This document shows, piece by piece, positions 8,985 through 19,117 of a DNA stretch of 64,000 nt. Both the position numbers and the translations under genes were made by a program. The stretch's first letter is position 1; each line of letters begins with the position of its first letter. Location of the stretch: assembly GCA_963732155.1 (NCBI GenBank), contig CAVSYB010000001.1:70220-134219 (forward strand), in the 5' to 3' direction. The DNA comes from Roseiarcus sp963732155 (GTDB taxonomy: Bacteria; Pseudomonadota; Alphaproteobacteria; Rhizobiales; Beijerinckiaceae). The notes below the pieces were generated by a model. The model had not been told where the DNA came from. It made no database searches and was given only the letters and a program-made list of their open reading frames with translations.

Positions 8985-10226
8985 TTGTTAGAAACCGAAG
9001 TTGAATTCACGTCGCAGCCGAATGTCCGGCCGATCCACCCGGCCGGGCGGCGCGCCGAACGCGCGGCGCCCAGGCGGCTGGCGATCCTTGGCGCGACGGG
9101 ATCGGTCGGCCGCTCCTGCGCGCAGGTCATCGCCGGCGCGCCCGGCCGCTTCGAGGTGACCGCCGTGGCGGGCGGGCGCGACGGCGCGGCCCTCGCCAGG
9201 ACCGCGGTCGCCCTGAAGGCGCGCTTCGCGGCGCTCGCCGACGCCTCGGGCTACGCCGCGCTGAAGGCGGGCGTGGCGGGGCAGGGCGTCGAGATCGCGG
9301 CGGGTCCCGAAGCGGTCATCGAGGCGGCGTTGCGCGAGGCCGAGCTGGTCGTCGCGGCCATCGTCGGGACGGCCGGCCTCGCGCCGACCCACGCCGCCAT
9401 CGCCGCCGGTCGCAACGTCGCGCTGGCCAACAAGGAGACGCTGGTTTGCGCGGGCGCCGCGGTCATGGAGGCCGCGCGCCGCTCTGGCGCGCGAATCCTG
9501 CCGATGGACTCCGAGCACAACGCCATTTTTCAGGCGATGGGCGACTGCGACGCGGCGCAAATCGTCAAAATGACGCTCACCGCTTCGGGCGGCCCGTTTC
9601 GCCAATGGAGCGCCGAGCGGATCAGCGCCGCGACGATCGACGAGGCGCTCGCCCACCCCAATTGGGCGATGGGCTCCAAAGTGACGATCAACTCGGCCAG
9701 CCTCATGAACAAAGGGCTTGAACTCATTGAGGCTCATCATCTTTTCGGAATGCCGGCCAGTCGGCTCGCGGTGCTCGTTCATCCCCAGTCGGTCGTGCAT
9801 GGGCTGATCTCATTCGCCGACGGATCGGTGACGGCGGGCATGGCCGCGCCCGACATGAGGACGCCGATCGCCCATTGCCTGGCCTATCCCGAGCGAATCG
9901 ATTCGGGCGCCGATCCGCTGGACTTGACCGCGGTCGGCCAACTCTCGTTCGAGCCGCCGGATTTCGCCCGCTTTCCGGCGCTGGCTCTGGCGATCGCCGC
10001 GTTGCGCGCCGGCGGCGGCGCCCCGACGGCGCTGAACGCGGCCAATGAAGTGGCTGTCGAGGCCTTTCTCGGCGCCCGAATCGGATTTTCGGAAATGGCG
10101 CATTTGGTCGAAACGGTTCTCGACCAGTCGACCCGCGCCGGAGAGTTGGTCGCCTGCGGTTCAGTTGCGCAATCCCTGGCCGTTCACCATATCGCGAGAG
10201 ATAGGGCGCTCGCCCTCTTGGCCTGA
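8985..10226 (+). CDS. dxr: 1-deoxy-D-xylulose 5-phosphate reductoisomerase
   Basis: Second step of the MEP isoprenoid pathway: NADPH-dependent conversion of DXP to 2-C-methyl-D-erythritol 4-phosphate. It is 413 aa from a TTG at 8985, four bases after cdsA ends; the first conserved segment LAILGATGSVGRS (NADPH site) begins near residue 32, so a somewhat later start is possible but no ATG is available. Other marks are LANKETLVCAG, the metal-site motif PMDSEHNAIFQ, LTASGGPFR and NWAMGSKVTINSASLMNKGLE. The TTG start in a tightly packed operon may hold its level down. Confidence 0.94.
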   Translation: MLETEVEFTSQPNVRPIHPAGRRAERAAPRRLAILGATGSVGRSCAQVIAGAPGRFEVTAVAGGRDGAALARTAVALKARFAALADASGYAALKAGVAGQGVEIAAGPEAVIEAALREAELVVAAIVGTAGLAPTHAAIAAGRNVALANKETLVCAGAAVMEAARRSGARILPMDSEHNAIFQAMGDCDAAQIVKMTLTASGGPFRQWSAERISAATIDEALAHPNWAMGSKVTINSASLMNKGLELIEAHHLFGMPASRLAVLVHPQSVVHGLISFADGSVTAGMAAPDMRTPIAHCLAYPERIDSGADPLDLTAVGQLSFEPPDFARFPALALAIAALRAGGGAPTALNAANEVAVEAFLGARIGFSEMAHLVETVLDQSTRAGELVACGSVAQSLAVHHIARDRALALLA

Positions 10227-10317
10227 TCGATCGTCTCCGTCATTGTAACCTTTTGGTAACCACGTTGACCTCGGGGCGGGACCGTCATCGAGAGCGTCTG
10301 CGGTTCGGAGGTCGGTG

Positions 10318-11463
10318 ATGAGTTTATTGGGCCTTGTCGGCGAATTTGTCGGGTCAATGGGTTGGTACATCATTCCCTTCGTCGTCATTCTGAGCGTCGT
10401 GGTATTTTTTCATGAGCTCGGCCACTATCTGATCGGGCGCTGGTGCGGGGTCCGGATCGACGCTTTTTCGCTCGGCTTCGGGCCCGAACTGTTCGCCCGG
10501 GTCGACCGACGCGGCACGCGTTGGCGCCTGGCCGCTTTTCCTCTTGGCGGCTATGTGAAGTTTCGCGGCGATGCGGGCGTCGCCAGCGCCCCGGATATGG
10601 CGGCGCTCGCCGGAATCCCGCCGGCCGAGCGCGGTGAGACGCTGGCGGGTCAGCCGGTCGCCAAGCGTGCGGCGATCGTCGCCGCCGGCCCCGTCGCAAA
10701 TTTTCTGCTCGCGATCGTGATTTTCACCGTTTCCTTCGCCGTCTACGGCCAGTACCAACTGATGCCGCGCGTCGGCGGCGTCGAGATCGGCAGCCCCGCG
10801 GACCTCGCCGGTTTCAAGAAAGGCGACCTCATCAAATCCGCCAACGGGGCCTCGATAGACAGCTTCGAGGATCTGCATCAGGCCATCTCGATCAGCACCG
10901 GCCTGCCGATCGTGTTTGATTTCGAGCGTTCCGGGCAGCCGATGACCGTCACCGCGACCCCGACGATCGCGGCGGTCGATGTGCCGCCGTTCGGCAAGCG
11001 CCGAATCGGCCGGCTCGGCATCAAGGCCTCGAACGATCCGGCCGATCGCCGGTTCGAGACCTGCGGCCTGCCGCAATGCTTCGCCTGGAGCGTCAAGGAC
11101 ACCTGGTCGATCGTCGAAACGACCGGCCTTTATGTCGCCGGCCTGTTCGCCGGGCGCGAATCGGCCGATCAGATTTCTGGACCGATCGGCGTCGCCCAGG
11201 TCGCTGGCGAAGTCGCCAAAATCAGCATTCTGGCGCTTTTCAGCCTCACCGCGGTGTTTTCCGTGTCGGTCGGTCTGATGAACCTGTTGCCGGTCCCGAT
11301 GCTCGATGGCGGCCACCTGTTGTTTTACGCGATCGAAGCGTTGCGCGGGCGCCCGCTGAGCGAGCGGGCGCAGGAAATCAGCCTGCGCATCGGCATTGCG
11401 CTGGTGGCCATGCTGGTCATATTTTCGACGTCGCACGACATCTTGCGGCTCGTCGGGGGTTAA
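10318..11463 (+). CDS. rseP: site-2 zinc metalloprotease RseP
   Basis: Intramembrane M50 protease that cleaves anti-sigma factors and signal-peptide remnants. It is 381 aa from the ATG at 10318, with GGAG at 10307-10310; a GTG directly before is also in frame. The zinc motif HELGH is at residues 32-36 in the first transmembrane helix, a PDZ domain lies in the periplasmic loop (VGGVEIGSPADLAGFKKGD), and the third metal ligand is in PVPMLDGGHLL near the C terminus. It stands directly upstream of bamA, the standard envelope-stress neighbourhood. Confidence 0.95.
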   Translation: MSLLGLVGEFVGSMGWYIIPFVVILSVVVFFHELGHYLIGRWCGVRIDAFSLGFGPELFARVDRRGTRWRLAAFPLGGYVKFRGDAGVASAPDMAALAGIPPAERGETLAGQPVAKRAAIVAAGPVANFLLAIVIFTVSFAVYGQYQLMPRVGGVEIGSPADLAGFKKGDLIKSANGASIDSFEDLHQAISISTGLPIVFDFERSGQPMTVTATPTIAAVDVPPFGKRRIGRLGIKASNDPADRRFETCGLPQCFAWSVKDTWSIVETTGLYVAGLFAGRESADQISGPIGVAQVAGEVAKISILALFSLTAVFSVSVGLMNLLPVPMLDGGHLLFYAIEALRGRPLSERAQEISLRIGIALVAMLVIFSTSHDILRLVGG

Positions 11464-11691
11464 TCATTGGTCGACCAAGAATCGTGTCATCAGGGCAACG
11501 CTGGAGGGAAATGACATTTCGTCGGTTAATTGCGGTTTGCAGGCTTCGCCAAAAAGGGTAGAAGCGAGTTAATCTGTTGGCCGCAGGCGGCAGTGGGGCG
11601 GCGGGACCGAACGAAGCGGATGCGCAAATCCCACGCGGGTTCGCAAGACGTGTGAATAAAAGGACCGGCGGAATCGGCGTCGACCGGCGAC

Positions 11692-14232
11692 ATGGGGAAC
11701 CTGGGCCAAATGCATTTCTTCCGTGGCTTCGTTGGACGGCTTGTGCTCGCCGCGTGTCTGGCATTTGGCGCGGCCGGCGTCACAACCGCCGCCCTGGCTC
11801 AGACCGCGGCCCCGGAAACAGCCCCGGCCCCGACGAAATCCATCCTCGTCGAAGGCGCGCATCGCGTCGATGCGGACACCATCCGCTCCTATTTCAACGG
11901 GACGGATCAGGAGCACGTCAATCAGGCGGTCAAGGATCTCTCGGCGACCGGCATGTTCTCCAACGTGAGCGCCCGCATCGTCGGCGGCCGGGTGATCGTC
12001 ACCGTGGTCGAGAGCACCACGATCCTCAATCGCGTGGCGTTCGAGGGCAACAGCAAGATCAAGGGCGACCAGCTCACGGTCGAGGTTCAATCCAAGGCGC
12101 GCTCGGGATTCAACGAGGCCGTCGCCAAAGGCGACATCGATCGCATCAAGGAGGCGTATCGGAAGTTCGGGCGCAGCGCGGCCAAGGTCACCTACCGCCT
12201 GGTCCCGTTGCCCAACGGCCGCTCGGATCTCGTCTTCACTATCGACGAAGGCGAAAAAACCGGCATCCGCGAGATCAAGTTTGTCGGGAATCAGGCGTTC
12301 TCCGACTACCGCCTGCATGGCCTGATGCAGACGTCGGAAATGAATTTCCTGTCGTTCATCAAGACCAGCGACGTCTACGATCCCGATCACCTGGCGTCCG
12401 ATGAAGAGGCGATCCGCAAGTATTACATGAAGAACGGCTACGCCGACTTCCGCATCACCAATACGGACGTGCATTACCAGGACGACCCGGCCGGCTACAT
12501 CATCACAATCACGCTGAGCGAAGGGCCGCAGTACCACGTTTCGAACGTGAAGGTCGATTCGCATATTCCGAGCGTCGACGCCCAGGCCCTCCAAAAATTC
12601 GTGAAACTTGCGCCGGGCGACGTCTACAACGCCTCGGCGGTCGAATTGTCGACCGAGGCGGTCACGCGCGATGTCGCGCGCCAAGGCTATGCGTTTTCGC
12701 AAGTGCGCCCGCACGGCGAGCGCGACGAAGCGACGCATCAGATCGCCATCACCTTCACCGTCGACGACGGACCGAAGGTCTATATCGAGCGCATCGAAAT
12801 TCGCGGCAACACCCGCACGCGCGACTATGTCATCCGCCGCGAATTCGATATCGGCGAAGGCGACCCCTACAACCACGCGATGATCGAGAGGGCGGAGCGG
12901 CGTCTCAACAATCTCGGTTTCTTCAAGAAGGTGCACATCACCAACCGGCCCGGCTCGACGCCTGACCGCGTGATCGTGGTCGTCGAGGTCGAGGATCAGC
13001 CGACCGGTTCGTTCTCCATTTCCGGCGGCTATTCGACGACCGATGGCGCAATCGCCGAGGTTTCGATCACCGAAACCAACTTTCTCGGACGCGGCCAATA
13101 TGTGAAGCTGTCAGCTTCCGTGGGACAGTACAGCCGCGGCTGGAGCGCCACGTTCACCGAGCCCTATTTTCTCGATCAGCGCATCGCGGCGGGCTTCGAC
13201 ATCTACCATAAGCAGACACTGCCGTACCTCTACGCCTATTACGAGAACTGGACGACGGGCGTGACGTTCCGCGTCGGCCTGCCGGTCACCGAGGAGTTCA
13301 CCTTCCAGCCCCATTATTCGATCTACGAGTCGGCGATCGTCATCCCGGACAATCCGACCCAGCCCTACAACGATTGCAACATCAACGATCCAATCCTCGG
13401 CGTTACGCCGGGCACGGCGGGCACGCTGCCCGTCAGTTCGGCGAACAGTTGCTTGACCAACGGCGAGGCGTCGCTGGCCCTCAAGCAGGCGGCGGCGCAG
13501 GGAACGGTGCTGACCTCGCTGGCCGGCTTCTCCCTGATCTACAATACGCTCGACAACAACAAGAACCCGAACTCGGGCCTGATTGCGACCTACAAGCAGG
13601 ACGTCGCCGGCCTCGGCGGCGATTCGCAGTTCGTGCGCGAGACTTTCGACTCGCACTATTACTATCCGCTGACCGACGATTTCACCGGCCTCTTGCGGTT
13701 CCAGGCCGGACAGATCAACGCCTTCGGCGGTCAGCCGCTGGACATCATCAACAATTTCAATCTCGGGCCGACGCTGGTGCGCGGCTTCGCGCCGGGTGGC
13801 CTCGGACCGCGCGACATATCCTATTTGGGCAATCTGCAGGCTGCCGGTCTCGGCGGATCGAGCTATTTCGGCGGCACCGCCGAAGTGCAGTTCCCGATCT
13901 TCGGACTGCCCAGGGAGATTGGCCTGAAGGGGGCGTTGTTCACCGACGCTGGCACATTGTTCGGCTATAACGGGCCGACCAATTTCGGGGCGCTCCAGGG
14001 GTTGCCGGGCGGCAACAGCGCGCCTTGCGTTCCGACCTACGTCGCGCCGCTCTATACGCAGGGCTCGTGCATATCGGTCGACGACGAACGGCTCATTCGC
14101 GTCTCGGCCGGCGGGAGTTTGATCTGGGCCTCGCCGCTCGGGCCGATCAGGGTGGACCTCGCCTATCCCATCATCAAAGGCAAGTATGACCAGACGCAGT
14201 TTTTCAGCTTCTCGGGCGGCACCACCTTCTGA
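11692..14232 (+). CDS. bamA: outer membrane protein assembly factor BamA
   Basis: Central Omp85-family protein that inserts beta-barrels into the outer membrane. It is up to 846 aa; an in-frame ATG at 11710 (MHFFRGF) gives an equally plausible start. A signal peptide ends near ALAQ. POTRA repeats follow (for example VEGAHRVDADTIRSYF and VAFEGNSKIKGDQL), then the 16-strand barrel region from about residue 440 (FSISGGYSTTDG, GRGQYVKLSASVGQ) ending in the C-terminal aromatic signal FSFSGGTTF. No skp/ompH gene separates it from lpxD, unlike in E. coli. Confidence 0.96.
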   Translation: MGNLGQMHFFRGFVGRLVLAACLAFGAAGVTTAALAQTAAPETAPAPTKSILVEGAHRVDADTIRSYFNGTDQEHVNQAVKDLSATGMFSNVSARIVGGRVIVTVVESTTILNRVAFEGNSKIKGDQLTVEVQSKARSGFNEAVAKGDIDRIKEAYRKFGRSAAKVTYRLVPLPNGRSDLVFTIDEGEKTGIREIKFVGNQAFSDYRLHGLMQTSEMNFLSFIKTSDVYDPDHLASDEEAIRKYYMKNGYADFRITNTDVHYQDDPAGYIITITLSEGPQYHVSNVKVDSHIPSVDAQALQKFVKLAPGDVYNASAVELSTEAVTRDVARQGYAFSQVRPHGERDEATHQIAITFTVDDGPKVYIERIEIRGNTRTRDYVIRREFDIGEGDPYNHAMIERAERRLNNLGFFKKVHITNRPGSTPDRVIVVVEVEDQPTGSFSISGGYSTTDGAIAEVSITETNFLGRGQYVKLSASVGQYSRGWSATFTEPYFLDQRIAAGFDIYHKQTLPYLYAYYENWTTGVTFRVGLPVTEEFTFQPHYSIYESAIVIPDNPTQPYNDCNINDPILGVTPGTAGTLPVSSANSCLTNGEASLALKQAAAQGTVLTSLAGFSLIYNTLDNNKNPNSGLIATYKQDVAGLGGDSQFVRETFDSHYYYPLTDDFTGLLRFQAGQINAFGGQPLDIINNFNLGPTLVRGFAPGGLGPRDISYLGNLQAAGLGGSSYFGGTAEVQFPIFGLPREIGLKGALFTDAGTLFGYNGPTNFGALQGLPGGNSAPCVPTYVAPLYTQGSCISVDDERLIRVSAGGSLIWASPLGPIRVDLAYPIIKGKYDQTQFFSFSGGTTF

Positions 14233-14417
14233 CCGGCTGGGCGCGCCGGCTCCTCGGCCCTCCGCGCAAGTTGATCGTGCGACCCGGCTGATATCTTCGG
14301 ACACGCGCGCGTTTTAGCGGGAAGCGCGGCCACACCGGGCCTTGTCTGACGGCTTTTCCACACGCGATCGGCGTCTATTCCGGTCGAACAGGCTTGAGAG
14401 GGCCGGCCGCTTCCTAC

Positions 14418-15482
14418 ATGGCGCAAACAAACTTCTTTCCGCCGGTTCTGGCGCCGTCGATCGGCGCGATCGTCGAATGGACCGGCGCGCAACCCAACGA
14501 GGGCGCCGATTTGACTTTGGTCATTCGCGGCGTCGCGCCGATCGATCGGGCGGGGCCGGGCGATCTCGCGTTTCTCGACAATCCCCTCTACGCCGCCGAT
14601 CTGCCGAAAACGCGCGCCTCCGCGGTGCTGTTGCAGCCGCGCTACAGCGCGGACGCGCCGGCGGGCTGCGTCGCGCTCGCGACGAGCCAGCCGTATCGGG
14701 CTTTCGCCGAGGTTCTGACCCGGTTGTTTCCCGGCGCAGCGCGGCCCGGATCGACCTTCGGCGAAATCGGCATCTCCCCCGGCGCCTCGGTTCATCCCTC
14801 GGCGCGGCTGGAGCCCGGCGTGGTTGTGGACCCCGGCGCCGTCATCGGCCCGGGCGCGGAAATCGGCGCGGGCGCCTTCATCGGCGCGAACGCGGTGATC
14901 GGCCCCCGTGTGCGCATCGGACGCGACAGCGTGGTCGGTCCGAACTGCACGGTCCTTTGCGCGCTGATCGGCGATCGCGTCATTCTGCACCCCGGCGTTC
15001 GCATCGGCCAGGACGGCTTCGGTTTCGCGATGGGGCCGAAGGGCCACCGCAAAGTGCCGCAGGTCGGTCGGGTGATCCTGCAGGACGACGTCGAAATCGG
15101 CGCCGGCTCGACGATCGACCGCGGCGCCAACCGCGATACGGTGGTCGGCGAAGGCGCCAAGATCGATAATCTCGTCCAGATCGGCCATAACGTCGTGATC
15201 GGCCGCCATTGCGTGATCGTCGCTCAGGCCGGCGTTTCCGGCTCCTGCACGATCGACGATTTTGTCGCGATCGGCGGCCAGGCGGGGCTCACCGGCCATC
15301 TGCATATCGGCGCGGGCGCCCAGATCGCCGCCTCGGCGGGCCTGATGCGCGATGTTCCGGCGGGCGAAAGGTGGGGCGGGGCGCCGGCGCAGCCGATTCG
15401 CGAGTTCTGGAGGGAGCAGGCGCAGTTGAAGAAGCTGGTTCGCCACTCGAAACGCGCAGGCGCCGCGCCGCCGGAAGGGTAG
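14418..15482 (+). CDS. lpxD: UDP-3-O-(3-hydroxyacyl)glucosamine N-acyltransferase
   Basis: Third step of lipid A synthesis: adds the N-linked hydroxyacyl chain from acyl-ACP. It is 354 aa from the ATG at 14418. The N-terminal uridine-binding domain (to about residue 100) is followed by a left-handed beta-helix with many hexapeptide repeats (GAVIGPGAEIGAGAFIGANA) and the LpxD signature GQDGFGFAMGPKGH; the catalytic His is expected in VQIGHNVVIGRH. It is separated from bamA by 185 nt and begins the lpxD-fabZ-lpxA-lpxI-lpxB group. Confidence 0.95.
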   Translation: MAQTNFFPPVLAPSIGAIVEWTGAQPNEGADLTLVIRGVAPIDRAGPGDLAFLDNPLYAADLPKTRASAVLLQPRYSADAPAGCVALATSQPYRAFAEVLTRLFPGAARPGSTFGEIGISPGASVHPSARLEPGVVVDPGAVIGPGAEIGAGAFIGANAVIGPRVRIGRDSVVGPNCTVLCALIGDRVILHPGVRIGQDGFGFAMGPKGHRKVPQVGRVILQDDVEIGAGSTIDRGANRDTVVGEGAKIDNLVQIGHNVVIGRHCVIVAQAGVSGSCTIDDFVAIGGQAGLTGHLHIGAGAQIAASAGLMRDVPAGERWGGAPAQPIREFWREQAQLKKLVRHSKRAGAAPPEG

Positions 15483-15699
15483 GCCGGGCGGGCCGGCTCG
15501 TCCGGCCAGGGGCATGAATTTGTGGCGTCGGCGCGCAAAAGCGTCTATCCACCCTGCCAAAGACGCCGTCGCCGGCTTCCCGCACGTTTTTTCAGCGTTT
15601 CGCGCGGGTCGGCGCGAGCGACAGGCGAATCTTCAGGCGTCGATCGGCGGCCTCCGCGAAGGGAGAGAGCCGCAACGCACGGTCGGGACAGGGATCGAC

Positions 15700-16176
15700 A
15701 TGGGGAATGGCATGGACGTATCGGCGGGCGAAACCATTGAAAGTTACGACATCCAACGGCTGCTGCGTCTCCTGCCGCATCGCTATCCGTTCCTGCTGGT
15801 CGATCGGATCGTCGGCGCGCGCGGCGATGAATTCGGCATCGGCATAAAGAACGTCACCGCCAACGAGCCGCAATTTCAAGGCCATTTTCCCGGGCGCCCG
15901 ATCATGCCCGGCGTGCTGCTGATCGAGGGGATGGCGCAAACGGCGGGGGCGCTGTGCGTCGCCGCCCAAGGCGACAAGGCCAAACCGGCCGTCGTCTATC
16001 TGATGACCGTCGACAAGGCCAAATTCCGAAAGCCGGTCGTTCCGGGCGATCGGGTCGAGTTTCACATGGAGAGATTCGCCAAGCGCCGCAACATGTGGTG
16101 GTTCCGCGGCGAAGCCAGAGTCGACGGCGCGCTCGCTTGCGAGGCGGAGATTTCGGCGATGCTGGTGGCGGAGTGA
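15700..16176 (+). CDS. fabZ: 3-hydroxyacyl-ACP dehydratase FabZ
   Basis: Dehydrates 3-hydroxyacyl-ACP in fatty acid synthesis and competes with LpxA/LpxD for the same substrate, which explains its place among lpx genes. It is 158 aa from the ATG at 15700 (a second ATG at 15712). The hot-dog fold motifs are LLPHRYPFLLVDRI, GHFPGRPIMPGVL with catalytic His62, and LIEGMAQ with catalytic Glu76. Longer in-frame starts upstream (15514) add an unconserved leader. It is followed by lpxA after 5 nt. Confidence 0.95.
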   Translation: MGNGMDVSAGETIESYDIQRLLRLLPHRYPFLLVDRIVGARGDEFGIGIKNVTANEPQFQGHFPGRPIMPGVLLIEGMAQTAGALCVAAQGDKAKPAVVYLMTVDKAKFRKPVVPGDRVEFHMERFAKRRNMWWFRGEARVDGALACEAEISAMLVAE

Positions 16177-16181
16177 GACGA

Positions 16182-17024
16182 ATGTCGCCGACTTCCCTCG
16201 CTGCGGCGCCCGCCGTCCTGCCGGCGATTCACGCCACCGCCTGCGTCGAGCCGGGCGCCCGGCTCGGCGAAGCCGTCGTGATCGGCCCCTTCTGCCATGT
16301 CGGCGCCGAGGCGGTTCTCGGCGACGGCGTCAGCCTGGTTTCTCACGTCAGCATCGCCGGCGCGACCAGCATTGGCGCGCGCACGCGAATTTTTCCGTTC
16401 GCTTCGATCGGCCACCAGCCGCAGGACCTCAAATATCGCGGCGAGGCGGTGTCCCTGACGATCGGCGAAGATTGCATCATTCGCGAAGGCGTGACGATGA
16501 ATCCGGGGACGGCCGGCGGCGGTTCGCGCACGATCGTCGGCTCGCGTTGCGCCTTCCTCGCCAACGCCCATGTCGCCCACGACTGCCGGCTTGGCGACGA
16601 CATCATTCTGTCGAACAACGTCATGCTGGCGGGCCATTGCCAGATCGGCGATTTCGCGATCCTGAGCGGCGGCGCCGCCGCCCATCAGTTCGTTCGCATC
16701 GGCGCGCACGCCTTCGTCGGAGGATTGGCGGGGGTGGAGAACGACGTCATTCCCTATGGGATCGCGCTGGGCAATCGCGCGGCGCTCGCCGGCCTCAACA
16801 TCGTCGGCTTGAAGAGGCGCGGCTTTTCGCGCGAGACGATCCATGACCTGCGCCGCGCCTATCGTGCGCTTTTCGCTCCCGAAGGCACGCTGAAGGAGCG
16901 CGCCGAGGACGTGGCGGCGGAATTTGCGGCGCATCCGGAAGTGCGCCGGATTCTCGATTTTCTGCGCGAGGGCGGCGAACGGGCGATCTGCATGCCGCGC
17001 GCCGGCAAGGAAGACAGCGTGTGA
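16182..17024 (+). CDS. lpxA: UDP-N-acetylglucosamine acyltransferase
   Basis: First committed step of lipid A synthesis. It is 280 aa from the ATG at 16182. It is a left-handed beta-helix protein with hexapeptide repeats, the family signature GHQPQDLKYRGE, and NAHVAHDC carrying the catalytic His133 (equivalent to E. coli His125). The C-terminal helical domain (GLKRRGFSRETIHDLRRAYR) is complete. It overlaps lpxI by 4 nt (GTGA), so translation is likely coupled. Confidence 0.96.
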   Translation: MSPTSLAAAPAVLPAIHATACVEPGARLGEAVVIGPFCHVGAEAVLGDGVSLVSHVSIAGATSIGARTRIFPFASIGHQPQDLKYRGEAVSLTIGEDCIIREGVTMNPGTAGGGSRTIVGSRCAFLANAHVAHDCRLGDDIILSNNVMLAGHCQIGDFAILSGGAAAHQFVRIGAHAFVGGLAGVENDVIPYGIALGNRAALAGLNIVGLKRRGFSRETIHDLRRAYRALFAPEGTLKERAEDVAAEFAAHPEVRRILDFLREGGERAICMPRAGKEDSV

Positions 17025-17902
17025 GTTTGGCGCCGAACGCCTCGTCGCCCGACCAAGCCGGCGAGGCGCGAGCAGGGCCGCTCGCCATCCTTTGCGGCGG
17101 CGGCGAGTTTCCCGTGCAAGTCGCGAAGGCCGCGATCCAGCGAGGGCGCAGCCTCGTGATGATCGGCATTGTCGGCGCCGCCGACCAGCGGATCGAAGCG
17201 TTCCCGCATTTGTGGGTTCATCTGGGCGAGCTCGGCAAGCTGTTCGAGGCCCTGAAGGCGCGAGGCGTCGCCGAGATCGCCATCGTCGGGGCCGTCGCTC
17301 GTCCGGAACTGACCGACCTGCGGTTGGACTGGGGCGCGTTGAAGCGGCTGGCGAGCCTCGCCTCGTTGTTTCGCGGCGGCGACAATCACCTGCTGACCGG
17401 CGTCGCCCGGCTTTTCGAAAACGAAGGCGTTCGCGTCGTCGGGGTTCATGAGATCGCGCCGCAATTGCTGGCGTCGGTCGGGGCGTTGAGCGCGCGCCGG
17501 CCCTCCGATCAGGCTCGCGCCGACGCGGCGCGCGGCGCCGCGCTGATCGGCGCGCTGTCGCCGTTCGACGTCGGTCAGGCCGCCGTCGTCGCCAACGGGC
17601 GCGTGCTGGCGATCGAGGCGGCCGAGGGCACCGACGCGATGCTGGCCCGGATCGCGGAATTGCGCGCCTCGCGTCGATTGCGTCTGCGCGGCCGCGTCGG
17701 GGTGCTGGTCAAGGCGCCCAAGCGCGGTCAGGACATGCGGCTCGACATGCCGGCCGTCGGCCTGAAGACGATCGAGGGCGCCCGGCGCGCCGGGCTCGAA
17801 GGGGTAGCGCTGGCCGCCGCCCGCGTTCTGATCGCCGACAGCGAGCGCTTTGCGCGCGCCGCCGACGAAGCCGGCCTGTTCGTCTTCGGACTGGAGACAT
17901 GA
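17021..17902 (+). CDS. lpxI: UDP-2,3-diacylglucosamine pyrophosphatase LpxI
   Basis: Hydrolyses UDP-2,3-diacylglucosamine to lipid X and UMP; LpxI replaces the unrelated LpxH in alphaproteobacteria. It is 293 aa from a GTG that overlaps the lpxA stop, with AAGGAAG upstream. Recognisable segments are AILCGGGEFPVQVAKAA at the N terminus and the C-terminal catalytic domain block APKRGQDMRLDMPAVGLKTI. It overlaps lpxB by 4 nt (ATGA). Confidence 0.93.
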   Translation: MSLAPNASSPDQAGEARAGPLAILCGGGEFPVQVAKAAIQRGRSLVMIGIVGAADQRIEAFPHLWVHLGELGKLFEALKARGVAEIAIVGAVARPELTDLRLDWGALKRLASLASLFRGGDNHLLTGVARLFENEGVRVVGVHEIAPQLLASVGALSARRPSDQARADAARGAALIGALSPFDVGQAAVVANGRVLAIEAAEGTDAMLARIAELRASRRLRLRGRVGVLVKAPKRGQDMRLDMPAVGLKTIEGARRAGLEGVALAAARVLIADSERFARAADEAGLFVFGLET

Positions 17903-19089
17903 GCGCGCAGGCGACGCGAAATCTGCGCGTCTTTTTGGTCGTCGGCGAGCCTTCAGGCGATCAGCTCGGCTTCAAACTGATGCGCGCGTTGCGCCAGGCG
18001 ACGGAGGGCGCGATCGAATTCTTCGGGATCGCCGGCGAAGCGATGGAGGGCGAAGGCCTGCACAGCCTGTTCCCGCTCGCCGACATCGCCGTGATGGGCG
18101 TTCTGCCGGTCATCGCCAAGCTGCCAAGGCTGATCGCGCGCATCAGGCAGACGGCCCGCGCGGTCGTCGCCGTGCGCCCCGATGTCCTGGTGATCATCGA
18201 CAGTCCGGATTTCACCCATCGCGTCGCCCGCCTTGCGCGCAAGGCGATGCCGGAGCTGCCCGTCGTCGATTACGTCAGCCCGTCGGTCTGGGCATGGCGG
18301 CCCGGCCGCGCCAAAGCGATGCGCGCCTATGTCGATTGTCTGCTCGCGCTGCTACCGTTCGAACCGGCGGCGCACCAAAGGCTCGGCGGCCCGCCGTGCT
18401 TCTACGTCGGCCACCCGCTGATCGAGCGTCTGGCCGAATTGCGCCCCGACGCGGCGGAGGCGGCGCGGCGCGCCGGCGAACCGCCGCTGATCGTCGTGCT
18501 GCCGGGCTCGCGCCGCTCGGTGATGCGGCGACTGATTGACGATTTTGGCTCGGCGCTGGCGTTGCTGAGCCGCCAGATCGGCCCCGTCGAGGCGGTCGCG
18601 CCGACCTTGCCGCACCTGGCCGCCGAGATCGGCGAGCGCGTCGCGGGATGGCCCGTCCGTCCGGCCGTCGTGGTGGGCGAAGCGGCCAAGCTCGCCGCCT
18701 TCCGCCGGGCCCGGGCGGCGCTCGCGGCGTCCGGCACGGCGACGCTCGAACTGGCGCTCGCCGGCGTGCCGATGGTCGGCGCCTACAAGGTTTCGTGGTT
18801 CGAGGAGCCGCTCAAATATCTGGTGAAGGTTCCCTCGATCCTGCTGCCCAACCTGATCCTCGGCGAGCGGGCGATCCCCGAACTATTGCAACGCGAATGC
18901 ACGCCGCGGAACCTGGCGGCGGCGCTCGCCGACGTGGCGCGCGAGGGCCCGCCGCGTCAGGCGCAGCTCGGCGCGCTGGCGCGGCTCGACGAACTGATGC
19001 GGCTGCCGGACGGAGAGGCGCCGAGCGCCCGCGCCGCGGGGCTGGTTCTGCAAACGATCGGCGAGCGTTCGGCGAGCCAGGCGCCGTAA
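17899..19089 (+). CDS. lpxB: lipid-A-disaccharide synthase
   Basis: Peripheral membrane GT19 glycosyltransferase joining lipid X and UDP-diacylglucosamine. It is 396 aa. Motifs are FLVVGEPSGDQLGFKLMRAL at the N terminus, YVSPSVWAWRPGRAKAM in the middle and the donor-site region ASGTATLELALAGVPMVGAYK. It is the last gene of the translationally coupled lpxA-lpxI-lpxB unit; the sequence beyond it holds a transporter remnant on the other strand. Confidence 0.95.
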   Translation: MSAQATRNLRVFLVVGEPSGDQLGFKLMRALRQATEGAIEFFGIAGEAMEGEGLHSLFPLADIAVMGVLPVIAKLPRLIARIRQTARAVVAVRPDVLVIIDSPDFTHRVARLARKAMPELPVVDYVSPSVWAWRPGRAKAMRAYVDCLLALLPFEPAAHQRLGGPPCFYVGHPLIERLAELRPDAAEAARRAGEPPLIVVLPGSRRSVMRRLIDDFGSALALLSRQIGPVEAVAPTLPHLAAEIGERVAGWPVRPAVVVGEAAKLAAFRRARAALAASGTATLELALAGVPMVGAYKVSWFEEPLKYLVKVPSILLPNLILGERAIPELLQRECTPRNLAAALADVAREGPPRQAQLGALARLDELMRLPDGEAPSARAAGLVLQTIGERSASQAP

Positions 19090-19117
19090 CCGGGGCCGGC
19101 GCCAAAGACTCCAAGGA